A stretch of 15,834 nt of DNA from an uncultured Bacteroidales bacterium (GCA_934699135.1 CAKUVM010000035.1:1-15834); one strand, 5' to 3'; positions 6,480-13,671 are shown, numbered from the stretch's first letter. Numbers and translations are program-made. The notes: a model not told the origin generated them from the letters alone.

Positions 6480-7469
6480 ATGTTCATTGAAGGAAACTTA
6501 AAATATACGGTAACGGATGCCAAATCCAAGACCGTTGCCGCCTGCGGTTGCGTCAATGGAACGCCACAAACGGGACAGCTCACGATTCCCGTCACCGTGA
6601 GTCATGACGGAGAGACTTTCGCCGTGACAAGCGTGGCAGACAGGGCTTTTGTCAATTGCGTTGGCATCACGGGGATCGCCTTTCCCGATAGCGTCGCCAA
6701 GCTCGGGCGCAACTCCTTCAGCTACTGCACGTCTCTTGTCGATGTCATCATCCCCCAAAATGTCAAAACAATAGAAAGCGGCTGTTTCGCCCATTGTTCC
6801 AATCTGGCTCGCATCTCACTTCCGGAAGGACTCGAGACAATTGGCGACGAGGCTTTCGCAGACTGCGGAAGCCTCTCGGCAGTGAGACTGCCATCCACCC
6901 TCAAGACAATCCGAGCCAGTGCTTTCGCTCATTGCCGAACGCTCAAAAAGGCGGCATTGCCAAGCGGGCTGCAAAAAATAGAGACACAAGCTTTTTTTGA
7001 CTGCGACATTGACGAGGCGCGCATTCCCGCCAGTGTATCTCATATAGGGTGCATGGCATTCTCTCTGTGCCGGAGGCTGAAAGAATACGTTGTGGAGGAA
7101 GGCAACGCAAAGTTCGTTAGCAAAGATGGAGTCCTGTTCAACAACACGGCAAAGATACTCATCTCCTACCCTTGCGGGCGCGGCGGGCAATACGTCATCC
7201 CGGATGGCGTGAAGATTGTGGGCAATGCGGCATTCTGCTACTGCAAAGGCGTTGAGGCCATAGACATCCCAGCATCTGTGAACTACATAAGCGAACGGGC
7301 GTTCACGTCATCCACTATCTTCAGGATAACCAACAGAAACCCGAAGCCACAATATTTGGGAGCTAAGGCCATAAAGTCTCTGCCTGTGGATGCGGTGATG
7401 AAAGTCCCCGCGGGTTCTATTGAGGCCTATCAAGAGACTGATTGGAAATATCTGACACTAAAGTCATAG
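6480..7469 (+). CDS. BspA-type leucine-rich repeat protein without signal peptide
   Basis: This 329-residue protein consists of tandem LRR_5 (BspA/TpLRR) repeats. At least eight units follow a pattern like I-x-x-x-A-F-x-x-C-x-x-L-x-x-I-x-L-P-x-x-L-x-x-I, interrupted by a non-repeat insert with K-D-G-V-L-F-N and I-S-Y-P that is usual in these proteins. The C-terminus has the V-P-x-G-S-x-E-A-Y-x-x-x-x-W motif that commonly closes BspA repeats. Family members are normally exported and bind host proteins or other bacteria. Here the protein starts directly with the post-signal region (F-I-E-G-N-L-K-Y), and an in-frame TAA at 6468-6470 blocks any upstream extension. It may be cytoplasmic, or a copy that lost its export signal. 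A good promoter precedes it and a terminator follows. Confidence 0.88.
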   Translation: MFIEGNLKYTVTDAKSKTVAACGCVNGTPQTGQLTIPVTVSHDGETFAVTSVADRAFVNCVGITGIAFPDSVAKLGRNSFSYCTSLVDVIIPQNVKTIESGCFAHCSNLARISLPEGLETIGDEAFADCGSLSAVRLPSTLKTIRASAFAHCRTLKKAALPSGLQKIETQAFFDCDIDEARIPASVSHIGCMAFSLCRRLKEYVVEEGNAKFVSKDGVLFNNTAKILISYPCGRGGQYVIPDGVKIVGNAAFCYCKGVEAIDIPASVNYISERAFTSSTIFRITNRNPKPQYLGAKAIKSLPVDAVMKVPAGSIEAYQETDWKYLTLKS

Positions 7470-7493
7470 GTCATTCCCCCACATCGAACCAAC

Positions 7494-7534
7494 GCCCCCG
7501 GCTCTACCCAAATGGCTCGGCCGGGGGCTTTTTT
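7494..7534 (+). terminator. Terminator after the BspA-type gene
   Basis: GCCCCCGGC (7494-7502) pairs with GCCGGGGGC (7520-7528), followed directly by six T. It begins 24 bases after the stop codon. The hairpin is strong and GC-rich, with the classic layout. Confidence 0.88.
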
Positions 7535-7640
7535 GTCCCTTTGAGTATTCTTCGAACCGAATGAACTAGCCAATAAAGGCAAAATGCTAGAGCTAGGCCA
7601 TTTCGCACTGTGCGCGCCACCATTACCTCATAAAAACGAG

Positions 7641-7678
7641 AAAAGCGACTTGGAGCATAAAGCTCCAAATCGCCTCTT
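7641..7678 (-). terminator. Terminator after rpsO
   Basis: TTGGAGC (7650-7656) pairs with GCTCCAA (7662-7668). After one mismatch the stem goes on with GCGA (7645-7648) and TCGC (7670-7673). On the minus strand it is followed by TTTTC and a further T-rich stretch, and it lies 30-70 bases beyond the rpsO stop codon. Confidence 0.8.
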
Positions 7679-7708
7679 TCTTTTCGCAAGAGCGAAAGTC
7701 GTCCTGCT

Positions 7709-7978
7709 CTACTTGCGAAGGCCAAGCTTGTTGACAATGTCGCGGTAGCGCTCAATGTCGCGGCTCTTGAGGTAGTCAAGCAAACGACGGCGGCGACCGA
7801 TCATCTTCTTCAGCGAGTAGTTCGTTGCAGTATCTTTCTTGTTGAGCTTCATATGCTCAGTAAGGTGGTTGATACGGAACGAGAACAATGCTATCTGGCT
7901 TTCTGGGGAACCAGTGTCAGTGTTAGACTTTCCGTACTGACCGAAGAGCTCTTGCTTCTTCTCTTTGTCGAGGTACAT
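7709..7978 (-). CDS. rpsO: 30S ribosomal protein S15
   Basis: S15 binds 16S rRNA early in assembly of the 30S platform and contacts the 50S subunit. The 89-residue product is the standard length. It carries the conserved D-T-G-S-P-E-S-Q-I-A block, the L-x-x-H-M-K-x-x-K-K-D region, and the R-R-R-R-L-L-D-Y-L-K rRNA-binding segment. I chose ATG 7978 because M-Y-L-D-K-E-K-K is the usual beginning; the 11 codons upstream in frame overlap the promoter region. It is a single-gene unit with its own promoter and terminator, which is common for rpsO outside the rpsO-pnp arrangement. No autoregulatory leader is evident, as the predicted 5' leader is only about 25 bases. Confidence 0.97.
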   Translation of the reverse strand: MYLDKEKKQELFGQYGKSNTDTGSPESQIALFSFRINHLTEHMKLNKKDTATNYSLKKMIGRRRRLLDYLKSRDIERYRDIVNKLGLRK

Positions 7979-8008
7979 AGATATATTGTGTGTGTTATTA
8001 AGATGGCG

Positions 8009-8040
8009 CAAATATACGCTCTTTCTGCCAAAAACACAAA
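8009..8040 (-). promoter_or_regulatory. Promoter of rpsO
   Basis: On the minus strand the sequence reads TTTG (8040-8037), a 20-base spacer, then TATATTTG (8016-8009). This is a near-perfect Bacteroidetes promoter. Transcription would start around 8002-8004, about 25 bases before the rpsO start codon. Confidence 0.72.
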
Positions 8041-8116
8041 CGGTTGCGCACTAATATTCCGTCTCAGTGCATAGATTCTCTTATCCATGAGGCACTCGGT
8101 TGAGCCTAGGAGCAAA

Positions 8117-8147
8117 CGGCGCACAACGCCATTTGCAATGCGCGCCG
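8117..8147 (-). terminator. Possible weak terminator after yebC
   Basis: CGGCGCACA (8117-8125) pairs with TGCGCGCCG (8139-8147), eight Watson-Crick pairs and one G-T. On the minus strand the stem is followed only by TTTG, so the T-run is poor. It lies 40-70 bases beyond the yebC stop codon. Confidence 0.4.
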
Positions 8148-8186
8148 CTGTTCGCTAGTCTATCGGCGAGCGCGGGGGACCCACTT

Positions 8187-8924
8187 CTACTCCTCGTCTG
8201 GAATATCGTTGGCCATGGTGTGATAGACGTTCGTGACATCCTCATCCTCTTCCAACTTGGCAAGGAGCTTGACAACGCCAGCCACCTCGTCATCGGCAAG
8301 AGTCTTGGTATCTGTCGGGATGCGGACAAACTCTGCGCTGACAATCTCGAAACCGTTATCCTCCAAGTACTTCTGAATCTGTGCGAAAGACTCGTACTCA
8401 CCATAGATATTTATGAGGTCGTCCTCCTCATCCAAGAAGATCTCCGACACGCCGAAATCAATGAGCTCTAGCTCAAGATCCTCGAGGTTCACACCCTCTT
8501 TGTTCTTGACCTTGAAGAGGCTCTTGTGGTCGAACATGAAAGAGACGCTGCCAGACGTGCCGAGGGTGCCGCCGAGCTTGGTGAAGTAGCTGCGGATGTT
8601 CGCCACGGTGCGGTTGGTGTTGTCAGTGGCGGTCTCGATGAGGATGGCGATGCCGTGGGGGCCGTAACCCTCGTAGACCATCTCCTTGATGTCCGCCTGG
8701 TCTTTGCTGGTGGCTTTCTTTATGGCGCGCTCAATGTTCTCCTTAGGCATGTTCTCCGCCTTGGCGTTCTGAATGATGGCGCGAAGCTTTGAGTTAGAGT
8801 GAGGGTCGGGGCCGCCTGCCTTGACGGCTATGATGATCTCCTTGCCAAGCTTCGTGAACGTCTTGGCCATATTGCCCCAACGCTTCAGCTTGCGGGCCTT
8901 ACGATATTCAAACGCTCTTCCCAT
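8187..8924 (-). CDS. yebC: YebC/PmpR family regulatory protein
   Basis: The 245-residue product has the length and three-domain layout of the YebC/PmpR (TACO1) family. The N-terminal basic segment M-G-R-A-F-E-Y-R-K-A-R-K holds the family start. The middle carries the conserved M-P-K-E-N-I-E-R-A-I-K-K-A and Y-E-G-Y-G-P-x-G-I-A blocks, and the next section has N-R-T-V-A-N-I-R and G-x-L-G-x-x-G-S-V-S-x-M-F. The C-terminus is acidic. YebC proteins have been described as transcription regulators, while TACO1 and recent bacterial YebC work point to help in translating difficult peptide stretches such as polyproline. The gene lies 44 bases downstream of the DUF3109 gene on the same strand. No clear promoter is visible in that gap, so it may belong to the upstream operon. 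Confidence 0.95.
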   Translation of the reverse strand: MGRAFEYRKARKLKRWGNMAKTFTKLGKEIIIAVKAGGPDPHSNSKLRAIIQNAKAENMPKENIERAIKKATSKDQADIKEMVYEGYGPHGIAILIETATDNTNRTVANIRSYFTKLGGTLGTSGSVSFMFDHKSLFKVKNKEGVNLEDLELELIDFGVSEIFLDEEDDLINIYGEYESFAQIQKYLEDNGFEIVSAEFVRIPTDTKTLADDEVAGVVKLLAKLEEDEDVTNVYHTMANDIPDEE

Positions 8925-8968
8925 ATATCAATGGTTCTTATGTAGGTATGTTGTGTTGTTATGTATCA

Positions 8969-9553
8969 CTAAATGACGTTTTGCCTCTTCAGTTCTTCCT
9001 CCACTTGCTCCAAGTCTTGGAAAAACCGCTCTCCATATTTGGCAATAAGAGGCTCTTTGAGAAATTGGTAGACGGGCTTGCCTATTTTTTCGCCCAGTTC
9101 CAAGGCCGGCTTGCAGACCTCCCACTCATGGAAGTTCAAGGTCTCGCACCGCTTATATTTCTTGACGCGTATGGGGTAGAGATGGCACGATATGGGCTTT
9201 CGCCACGCAGTCTTTCCCGCTAAGAAGGCTTTCTCTATGGCGCAAGTCCACGTCCCGTCCGCCTCGCTGTTGGAGTAGACGCACTCGCAACCGTTTATGA
9301 TGGGAGTGACAAGGTCGCCGTCTCGGTCTCTCACCCACAGCCCCTGACGCTCAATCTCGTCAAGTTCCTGTCTGTTGAGCAATGGGCGCACCGCGGGGAT
9401 CGCTTCCTCCAACTTTCGGAGCTCATCATCCTCCAACGGGGCTCCTGAGTCGCCATCGTAGCAGCAAGTGCCTTTGCAGCGGCTGATGTCGCACACGAAG
9501 CGACGGCGGAAAATCTCTGTACTGATGACCTTGCCGTCAATCTCTATCATCAT
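8969..9553 (-). CDS. DUF3109 family cysteine-cluster protein
   Basis: This 194-residue protein matches DUF3109, a family common in Bacteroidetes and related to the YkgJ-type Fe-S or zinc cluster proteins. The cysteine pattern is its clearest feature: Cys21, Cys26, Cys30 and Cys31 (C-x4-C-x3-C-C) open the protein, then Cys89-x-Cys91, Cys104, Cys123 followed by His124, Cys136 and Cys147. The S-C-H-L-Y-P-I and C-A-I-E-K-A stretches are typical of this group. The function is unknown; the cysteines suggest a bound metal or Fe-S cluster. It has no signal peptide and should be cytoplasmic. It starts 42 bases after the zinc-ribbon gene on the same strand and precedes yebC. Two ATG codons in a row begin the frame, and either may be used. 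Confidence 0.85.
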   Translation of the reverse strand: MMIEIDGKVISTEIFRRRFVCDISRCKGTCCYDGDSGAPLEDDELRKLEEAIPAVRPLLNRQELDEIERQGLWVRDRDGDLVTPIINGCECVYSNSEADGTWTCAIEKAFLAGKTAWRKPISCHLYPIRVKKYKRCETLNFHEWEVCKPALELGEKIGKPVYQFLKEPLIAKYGERFFQDLEQVEEELKRQNVI

Positions 9554-9595
9554 GGCAAAATGACAGCGTCGGGAGTTAGGGAGCCGCCGGGCGGA

Positions 9596-10387
9596 CTACT
9601 TGTCTTTTGGAGCGGGGGTGCCGTCGTCAATGCCCTGCTGTGAGCCGTCGTCAACAAGAATTCGGCCGCAATATTCACAGATGATGAGCTTTTTGTGCAG
9701 GCGGATGTCCAACTGCCTCTGGGGCGGGATGTGATTGAAGCATCCGCCGCAAGCACCGCGCTGGATGGTCACGACGGCCAGGCCGTTGTGCGCGTTCTTG
9801 CGGATTCTGTTGAAGGCTGCGAGGGAACGCTCGTCAATGCCTTTGCTGATCTCCTCGGCCTGCTTTTCAAGAGCCTCCTCCTCTTGGCGCGTCTCAGCCA
9901 CAATGGTGTCCAACTCGGCCTTCTTGTTCTCCAGGTCGTGGTCGCGCTCCTCAATGCGGGCGCGGGCGTCGTCAAGCAGCTCCTGCTTGCGATGAATCTC
10001 CGCAGTGAACTCGCGTATGCGCTTTTCGCTAAGCTGACGGTCTAGATCCTGGTACTCAATCTCTTTCGAGATGGCATCGAACTCCCTGTTGTTCCTCACG
10101 GAGTTCTGCTGCTCCTCATATTTCTTAATTTGGCTCTCGGCCTCCTTAATCTTGTTCTTATGCTCTACCACTTGGGCGTTAAGCCTCTTTATCTCGTCGT
10201 TGAAGTTGCCCACGCGGGTCTCGAGACCGGCAATCTCGTCCTCGAGGTCCTCAACCTCAAGGGGCAGCTCCCCCCTCATGGTGCGGATCTTGTCAATCTT
10301 CGTACTCACCTGCTGGAGGTCGTAGAGAGCCTTGAGTTTCTGCTCAATGGGCATCTCCTTGCCAGTTGTCTGTTCGCTGCTTGCCAT
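9596..10387 (-). CDS. Coiled-coil protein with C-terminal C4-type zinc ribbon (DUF164)
   Basis: This 263-residue protein has a long alpha-helical coiled coil over roughly residues 15-185, rich in Glu, Lys, Arg and Leu. It ends in a zinc ribbon with Cys213-G-G-Cys216 and Cys237-E-Y-Cys240. This two-part layout is that of the zf-RING_7/DUF164 family, a helical hairpin plus C4 ribbon thought to bind nucleic acid or protein. The N-terminal part contains N-N-R-E-F-D-A-I-S-K-E-I-E (residues 98-110), a strongly conserved stretch of the family. It starts 8 bases after the stop codon of the Nif3-like gene, a pairing seen in many bacteria. The molecular function is not established. Confidence 0.9.
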   Translation of the reverse strand: MASSEQTTGKEMPIEQKLKALYDLQQVSTKIDKIRTMRGELPLEVEDLEDEIAGLETRVGNFNDEIKRLNAQVVEHKNKIKEAESQIKKYEEQQNSVRNNREFDAISKEIEYQDLDRQLSEKRIREFTAEIHRKQELLDDARARIEERDHDLENKKAELDTIVAETRQEEEALEKQAEEISKGIDERSLAAFNRIRKNAHNGLAVVTIQRGACGGCFNHIPPQRQLDIRLHKKLIICEYCGRILVDDGSQQGIDDGTPAPKDK

Positions 10388-10395
10388 ATTGTTTA

Positions 10396-11520
10396 TTAGT
10401 AATATTTTATCGGGTTCGACTCCCTGTACACTTCGTAATGGGCAAAATTAGCTAATTTTCTTGTCAATATTGCCTTAAAAACGCTCTTAGCTACCGATTC
10501 GCTCTCATAATGCCCGACATCGGCCACCAAGATTTCCGCCGCGGCATCGGCCATCTGATGATATTTGACGTCGGCCGTCACATACGCGTCAGCGCCGGCC
10601 TTTATGGCGTTGGCCGCGAACTCGGCCCCGCTGCCGGTGCATATGGCCACTCTGCTGATCAAAGGGCGCGACCCGGCATGACGGATTGTCCCACACCCCA
10701 GCCTCTCTTTGAGTACGCTCAGGAAAGCTGACTCAGACAGCGGCTTCTCCAGATTGCCGACCACGCCGTAGCCAAGCCTGGCGTTGGCATTGGACAGCGG
10801 CAAGACGTCAATGGCAGGCTCCTCGTAGGGGTGCGCCCGGGTCACGGCCCGCACCACTGCGCCCTCCAGTCTCTTGGGGCAGATGGCCTCCACGCGAGCC
10901 TCGGCCTCATGATGAAGCTCTCCCAACGCTCCGACGTAGGGATTGGCCCCGTCCTCCGCCCTGAATTGCCCCTCGCCGCAGACTGACCACGAGCAGTGGC
11001 TGTAATTCCCGATGTGGCCCGCCCCGGCGCGGCTCATGGCGTCGGCCACGTCTTGCGCCTGCGCCAATGGCACGTAAGTGGCCACCTTGCACAGCGAGTC
11101 CCTCTCTGGAACAAGCACCTCCATGCCTCGCAGGCCTAGCATGCGCCCCACGCTGCCGCTTGTGCCCTCGGGGCTCTTGTCCGCCGGCGTGTGGAAGGCG
11201 GCAAGGCACACGCCGCGCCTCACGGCCTCGATGACGGTGCGCTGCTCTGGCGTGGAGCCCGTAAGCCTCTTGAGGCCGCGAAACATTATTGGGTGATGGC
11301 TCACCACGAGGTTGCAGTCTTTTCTGGCGGCCTCTTCCACCACATCGGGCGTGAGATCCACGCACAGCATGACGCCTCTCAGGGCGTCCGCCGCATTGCC
11401 CACCAGCAGGCCGCTATTGTCCCAGCCGTCTTGCGTGGCGAGGGGGAATACGGAGTCTAGCGCGGCAATGGCGTCGGCCACGGCGTATGACGGGTTCTCG
11501 GTCTGTGTCGCCATGTTCAT
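10396..11520 (-). CDS. Nif3-like dinuclear metal center protein with internal PII-like domain
   Basis: The product is a 374-residue Nif3/YbgI family protein (sometimes annotated as GTP cyclohydrolase I type 2). Family members form toroidal hexamers with two metal ions per subunit. Expected ligands are visible: His75-His76 in V-S-H-H-P, His110 and Asp114 in H-T-x-x-D, and His337 with Glu341 in G-H-Y-E-S-E near the C-terminus. About 120 residues between the two halves form the PII/CutA-like insertion of the long bacterial version, with Y-V-P and A-H-P-Y-E-E-P. The enzyme activity of the family is unsettled. The start codon overlaps the MerR gene stop by four bases (ATGA), implying coupled translation; the second Met, two codons on, is an alternative start. 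Confidence 0.92.
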   Translation of the reverse strand: MNMATQTENPSYAVADAIAALDSVFPLATQDGWDNSGLLVGNAADALRGVMLCVDLTPDVVEEAARKDCNLVVSHHPIMFRGLKRLTGSTPEQRTVIEAVRRGVCLAAFHTPADKSPEGTSGSVGRMLGLRGMEVLVPERDSLCKVATYVPLAQAQDVADAMSRAGAGHIGNYSHCSWSVCGEGQFRAEDGANPYVGALGELHHEAEARVEAICPKRLEGAVVRAVTRAHPYEEPAIDVLPLSNANARLGYGVVGNLEKPLSESAFLSVLKERLGCGTIRHAGSRPLISRVAICTGSGAEFAANAIKAGADAYVTADVKYHQMADAAAEILVADVGHYESESVAKSVFKAILTRKLANFAHYEVYRESNPIKYY

Positions 11521-11891
11521 AGGTATGATGATATCTGCGTCAACATGGATTTTATCTCCGCCAACTTGCCAATCACTTCAGACTTCACCGCAAGCGACGT
11601 GTCTGCCACATCGGTGGCCATAGGGTCCCTCTTGGTGCGTCTGGCGGCAGCCAGGCACTCCCTGGCGCCGGCTATCGTCATCCCGCGCTCGCGCAGCAAG
11701 TAACGGATTGAACGCAATGAACTGATGTCTCTCGGAGTGAAGAGGCGGTTGTCTTTCTTGTTTCTGTGGGGCTTGACATAGCTGGCGAACTCACGGTTCC
11801 AATATCTGACGCAGCTCTCTGTCTCACCCAGCATGTCAGCCACCTCGCCAATGGTGTAATACACCTTGCCGTTCTCTTCTGTCTTTGTCAT
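11517..11891 (-). CDS. MerR family transcriptional regulator
   Basis: This short 124-residue protein has a MerR-type winged helix at the N-terminus: Y-Y-T-I-G-E-V-A-D-M-L-G (residues 11-22) forms the first helix-turn-helix, V-R-Y-W the recognition helix, and N-R-L-F-T-P-R-D-I the wing. A second helical pair (R-S-I-R-Y-L-L-R-E-R-G-M-T-I-A-G-A-R) follows, then a short C-terminal helix for dimerisation. No ligand-binding domain and no cysteine sensor cluster are seen, so it is a minimal form. It lies between the ribbon-helix-helix gene (24 bases upstream) and the Nif3 gene (4-base overlap). It may regulate this operon, but its target is unknown. Confidence 0.88.
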   Translation of the reverse strand: MTKTEENGKVYYTIGEVADMLGETESCVRYWNREFASYVKPHRNKKDNRLFTPRDISSLRSIRYLLRERGMTIAGARECLAAARRTKRDPMATDVADTSLAVKSEVIGKLAEIKSMLTQISSYL

Positions 11892-11915
11892 TATTGTGTA
11901 ATGTGGTGGTTCGGG

Positions 11916-12227
11916 TCACAGCCCTTCATCATCAACGAAGTCGAAGAGCGACGGCATAGCGTCGGACGCCGCATTGCGCCTGTGCGACGTGGCGGACGCG
12001 TCGCCGTCAGCGTCAAGCTCTGACATTTGGTCGGGGAATAGGCTTGTGCGGCGGTCTATGATGTGCTCCATGGCAAAACGCACCGCCCCCTCGCGTATCA
12101 CGGCCGAGCGCGACTTTTTCTTGAAAAGGGCGCAATATTCGTCTATAGCAGCCAACTCCCTGTCACTCAAGGTTATGCTGACGGAGTTTCGCCTCACGTC
12201 GTTATATTTGATCTTGTTCACGGCCAT
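11916..12227 (-). CDS. Ribbon-helix-helix (CopG-like) DNA-binding protein
   Basis: This 103-residue protein has a ribbon-helix-helix core: a short strand (R-N-S-V-S-I-T-L), then S-D-R-E-L-A-A-I-D-E-Y-C as helix A, and S-R-S-A-V-I-R-E-G-A as the turn and helix B. The second half is acidic and probably disordered, ending in S-L-F-D-F-V-D-D-E-G-L. I chose ATG 12227 because the 28 codons upstream in frame overlap the predicted promoter and lack family character. It is the first gene of the minus-strand run into the MerR, Nif3 and zinc-ribbon genes, 24 bases before the MerR start. No toxin gene lies next to it, so it is not obviously an antitoxin. The target is unknown. Confidence 0.72.
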   Translation of the reverse strand: MAVNKIKYNDVRRNSVSITLSDRELAAIDEYCALFKKKSRSAVIREGAVRFAMEHIIDRRTSLFPDQMSELDADGDASATSHRRNAASDAMPSLFDFVDDEGL

Positions 12228-12256
12228 TGATCTGCGCCAAGACGACTTACAGGGCG

Positions 12257-12264
12257 CAAATGTA
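12257..12264 (-). promoter_or_regulatory. -7 promoter element for the RHH-MerR-Nif3 operon
   Basis: The minus strand reads TACATTTG, matching TAnnTTTG. A GTTG at 12290-12287 may act as -33, with a long 22-base spacer. Transcription would start about 25 bases before ATG 12227. Confidence 0.45.
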
Positions 12265-12457
12265 GCTAAAATATTCTGTCCGAGGCCAACGTCCGCCCTA
12301 TAAATCAACACAATAGGGTTGCTTCATAGACTTATGATGCCGTCATATCCCCTCCCTGGCACGGCACTTCGTGAGAATTGTTTCAAAGAAGACCCGCTTT
12401 ATGGCTTTTTAACTAAAAAATAATCTGGCCATATGACCAATTAGTTAGACGAAAGAT

Positions 12458-12465
12458 TAACTTTG
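12458..12465 (+). promoter_or_regulatory. -7 promoter element for the small lipoprotein
   Basis: TAACTTTG matches TAnnTTTG. It is followed by an AT-rich leader of about 45 bases without a Shine-Dalgarno sequence, as is usual for strongly expressed Bacteroidetes genes. No TTTG -33 box is seen at the right distance. Confidence 0.5.
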
Positions 12466-12514
12466 CGTTGTTTCACAAGGGTGATACAGAACAACATTAA
12501 TCAAATAAACTATT

Positions 12515-12721
12515 ATGAAGAATCTGTTCGCTATTGCAGCTGTTGCTGCTATGCTCGTTGCTTGCTCCGGCAACAACGCTAAGACTGAGAACACTGAGGC
12601 TGCCGCATCTTGCTGCGCCAAAGACTCCGCAAAGGCTTGCTGCGCCAAGGACAGCACCGCTGCTCCCGCAGACAGCACCGCCGCTCCCGCAGACAGCACC
12701 GCTGCTGCCGTTGCAGAGTAG
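12515..12721 (+). CDS. Small cysteine-repeat lipoprotein
   Basis: I do not recognise a named family for this 68-residue protein. The N-terminus is a textbook lipoprotein signal: M-K-N, a hydrophobic Ala-rich stretch, and the lipobox L-V-A-C with Cys17. The mature part of 52 residues is low in complexity. It holds two C-C-A-K-D-S units (residues 33-38 and 42-47), then two P-A-D-S-T-A-A units (51-57 and 58-64). The paired cysteines could bind a metal or form disulfides; the Ala/Pro/Asp/Ser/Thr tail looks disordered. A -7 promoter box, an AT-rich leader and a strong terminator frame the gene, so it is a single-gene unit and likely real. Its role is unknown. Confidence 0.8.
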   Translation: MKNLFAIAAVAAMLVACSGNNAKTENTEAAASCCAKDSAKACCAKDSTAAPADSTAAPADSTAAAVAE

Positions 12722-12758
12722 TTTGGTTTGGGGCTGACGCCCCACAGCTGACAATTTA

Positions 12759-12798
12759 AAGAGGGTCCGCGGCCTAGGTCGCGGACCCTCTTCCTTTT
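12759..12798. terminator. Strong terminator between the lipoprotein and TPM genes
   Basis: A perfect 13-bp stem, AAGAGGGTCCGCG (12759-12771) with its complement (12780-12792), encloses an 8-base loop and is followed by CCTTTTCC on the plus strand. On the minus strand it ends in TTTAAATT, so it may also stop transcripts of the converging TPM gene. Confidence 0.85.
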
Positions 12799-12877
12799 CC
12801 CTACCCGCCATCATATATGCGGGGGAGGCTAAAGCGGCTAAAGCATAGAAAGGGCGTGGCGAGACGTATTGCCTACC

Positions 12878-13648
12878 TTACCAGCTACCACCGCCACCGC
12901 CGCCGCCAAAATGCCCGCCGCCAAATCCTCCGAAGCTGATACCGCCGGAGCCGCCAATGCCGCCGATGGATGACGAGGTATGAGCATTGCCGCCCGCGTC
13001 CAACCCTCCCCACGAGATGTGGCCGCCATCGGCCCCAGTTTGCGAATTGTTGGAAGAGCCAAGGACAACTGCAAGTACAACAACGACAAAGATGGCGGCA
13101 AGAGCCAGGCACAAGGCGGCGACCGCGGCGTCTTCTTCTTCTCCATCGGCCGAATATTCCCCTCGGACAGCCCGCATCACCGCTACGGCTCCCGCCTCAA
13201 TGCCCGCGGAATAGTCATTGTTCTTGAAGTGTGGGATCATTTTGTCGCGCACTATGGCCGTGCACGTGATGTCCGGCAATGCGCCCTCGAGACCATAGCC
13301 GGTGCCAATGAAAGCTTGGCCGCGCCCATCATCATTTTTTGGCTTGACAATTATGACAACGCCGTTGTCCTTTTTCTTGTCCCCGACGCCCCACTTCTCG
13401 CCAAGCTCTTGCGCAAACTCTGCAATGTCGCGCCCCCCTAGGCTAGAGACGGTCACCACGGCCACCTGGGTAGACGTGGCGCGGCTGAACCTCACGAGCG
13501 AGTCTTCAAGCGCCTCGGCCTTGTCTGGGTTCATAAGCCCGGCCAAGTCGTTGACAAGTCGCTGAGGCACGGGGCGTTGAGGCGTCTGCGCCAAGGCCGC
13601 GGTCACAGCGGTGAGCCATAGGGCTATGCATATTAGCACGTTACGCAT
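12878..13648 (-). CDS. TPM-domain membrane protein with glycine-rich tail
   Basis: This 256-residue protein has a signal peptide (residues 1-20, A-L-A/Q) and a periplasmic TPM (YgcG-type) domain at about 29-163, with V-N-D-L-A-G-L-M as its opening, the Q-V-A-V-V-T-V strand, W-G-V-G-D-K-K-K-D-N-G-V-V-I-I-V and G-Y-G-L-E-G. One transmembrane helix (about 176-197) follows, then a glycine-rich tail ending G-G-G-S-W, the usual finish of these proteins. TPM domains have been tied to photosystem II repair and phosphatase activity in plants; the bacterial role is unclear. A GTG at 13675 overlaps the upstream stop, but ATG 13648 gives the cleaner signal peptide. It lies 23 bases after the TPR gene and is cotranscribed with it. 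Confidence 0.9.
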   Translation of the reverse strand: MRNVLICIALWLTAVTAALAQTPQRPVPQRLVNDLAGLMNPDKAEALEDSLVRFSRATSTQVAVVTVSSLGGRDIAEFAQELGEKWGVGDKKKDNGVVIIVKPKNDDGRGQAFIGTGYGLEGALPDITCTAIVRDKMIPHFKNNDYSAGIEAGAVAVMRAVRGEYSADGEEEDAAVAALCLALAAIFVVVVLAVVLGSSNNSQTGADGGHISWGGLDAGGNAHTSSSIGGIGGSGGISFGGFGGGHFGGGGGGGSW

Positions 13649-13671
13649 GATTGTTTCTTTGTTTTGTTGAG

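Noticed and set aside
7979..8011. rpsO start 11 codons further upstream
   Set aside because: That stretch overlaps the -7 box and the likely transcription start, and standard S15 begins at M-Y-L-D-K.
11916..11960. Sliding-clamp binding motif at the end of the RHH protein (S-L-F-D-F)
   Set aside because: The key glutamine of the clamp-binding motif is missing and nothing else links the protein to replication.
11916..12227. RHH protein as the antitoxin of a toxin-antitoxin pair
   Set aside because: The next genes are a MerR regulator and a Nif3-like protein; no toxin-like ORF is adjacent on either strand.
12885..13112. Cys/Trp/Arg-rich minus-strand ORF inside the TPM gene
   Set aside because: It is a frame shadow of the glycine-rich tail coding sequence; the composition arises from GGN codons read in another frame.
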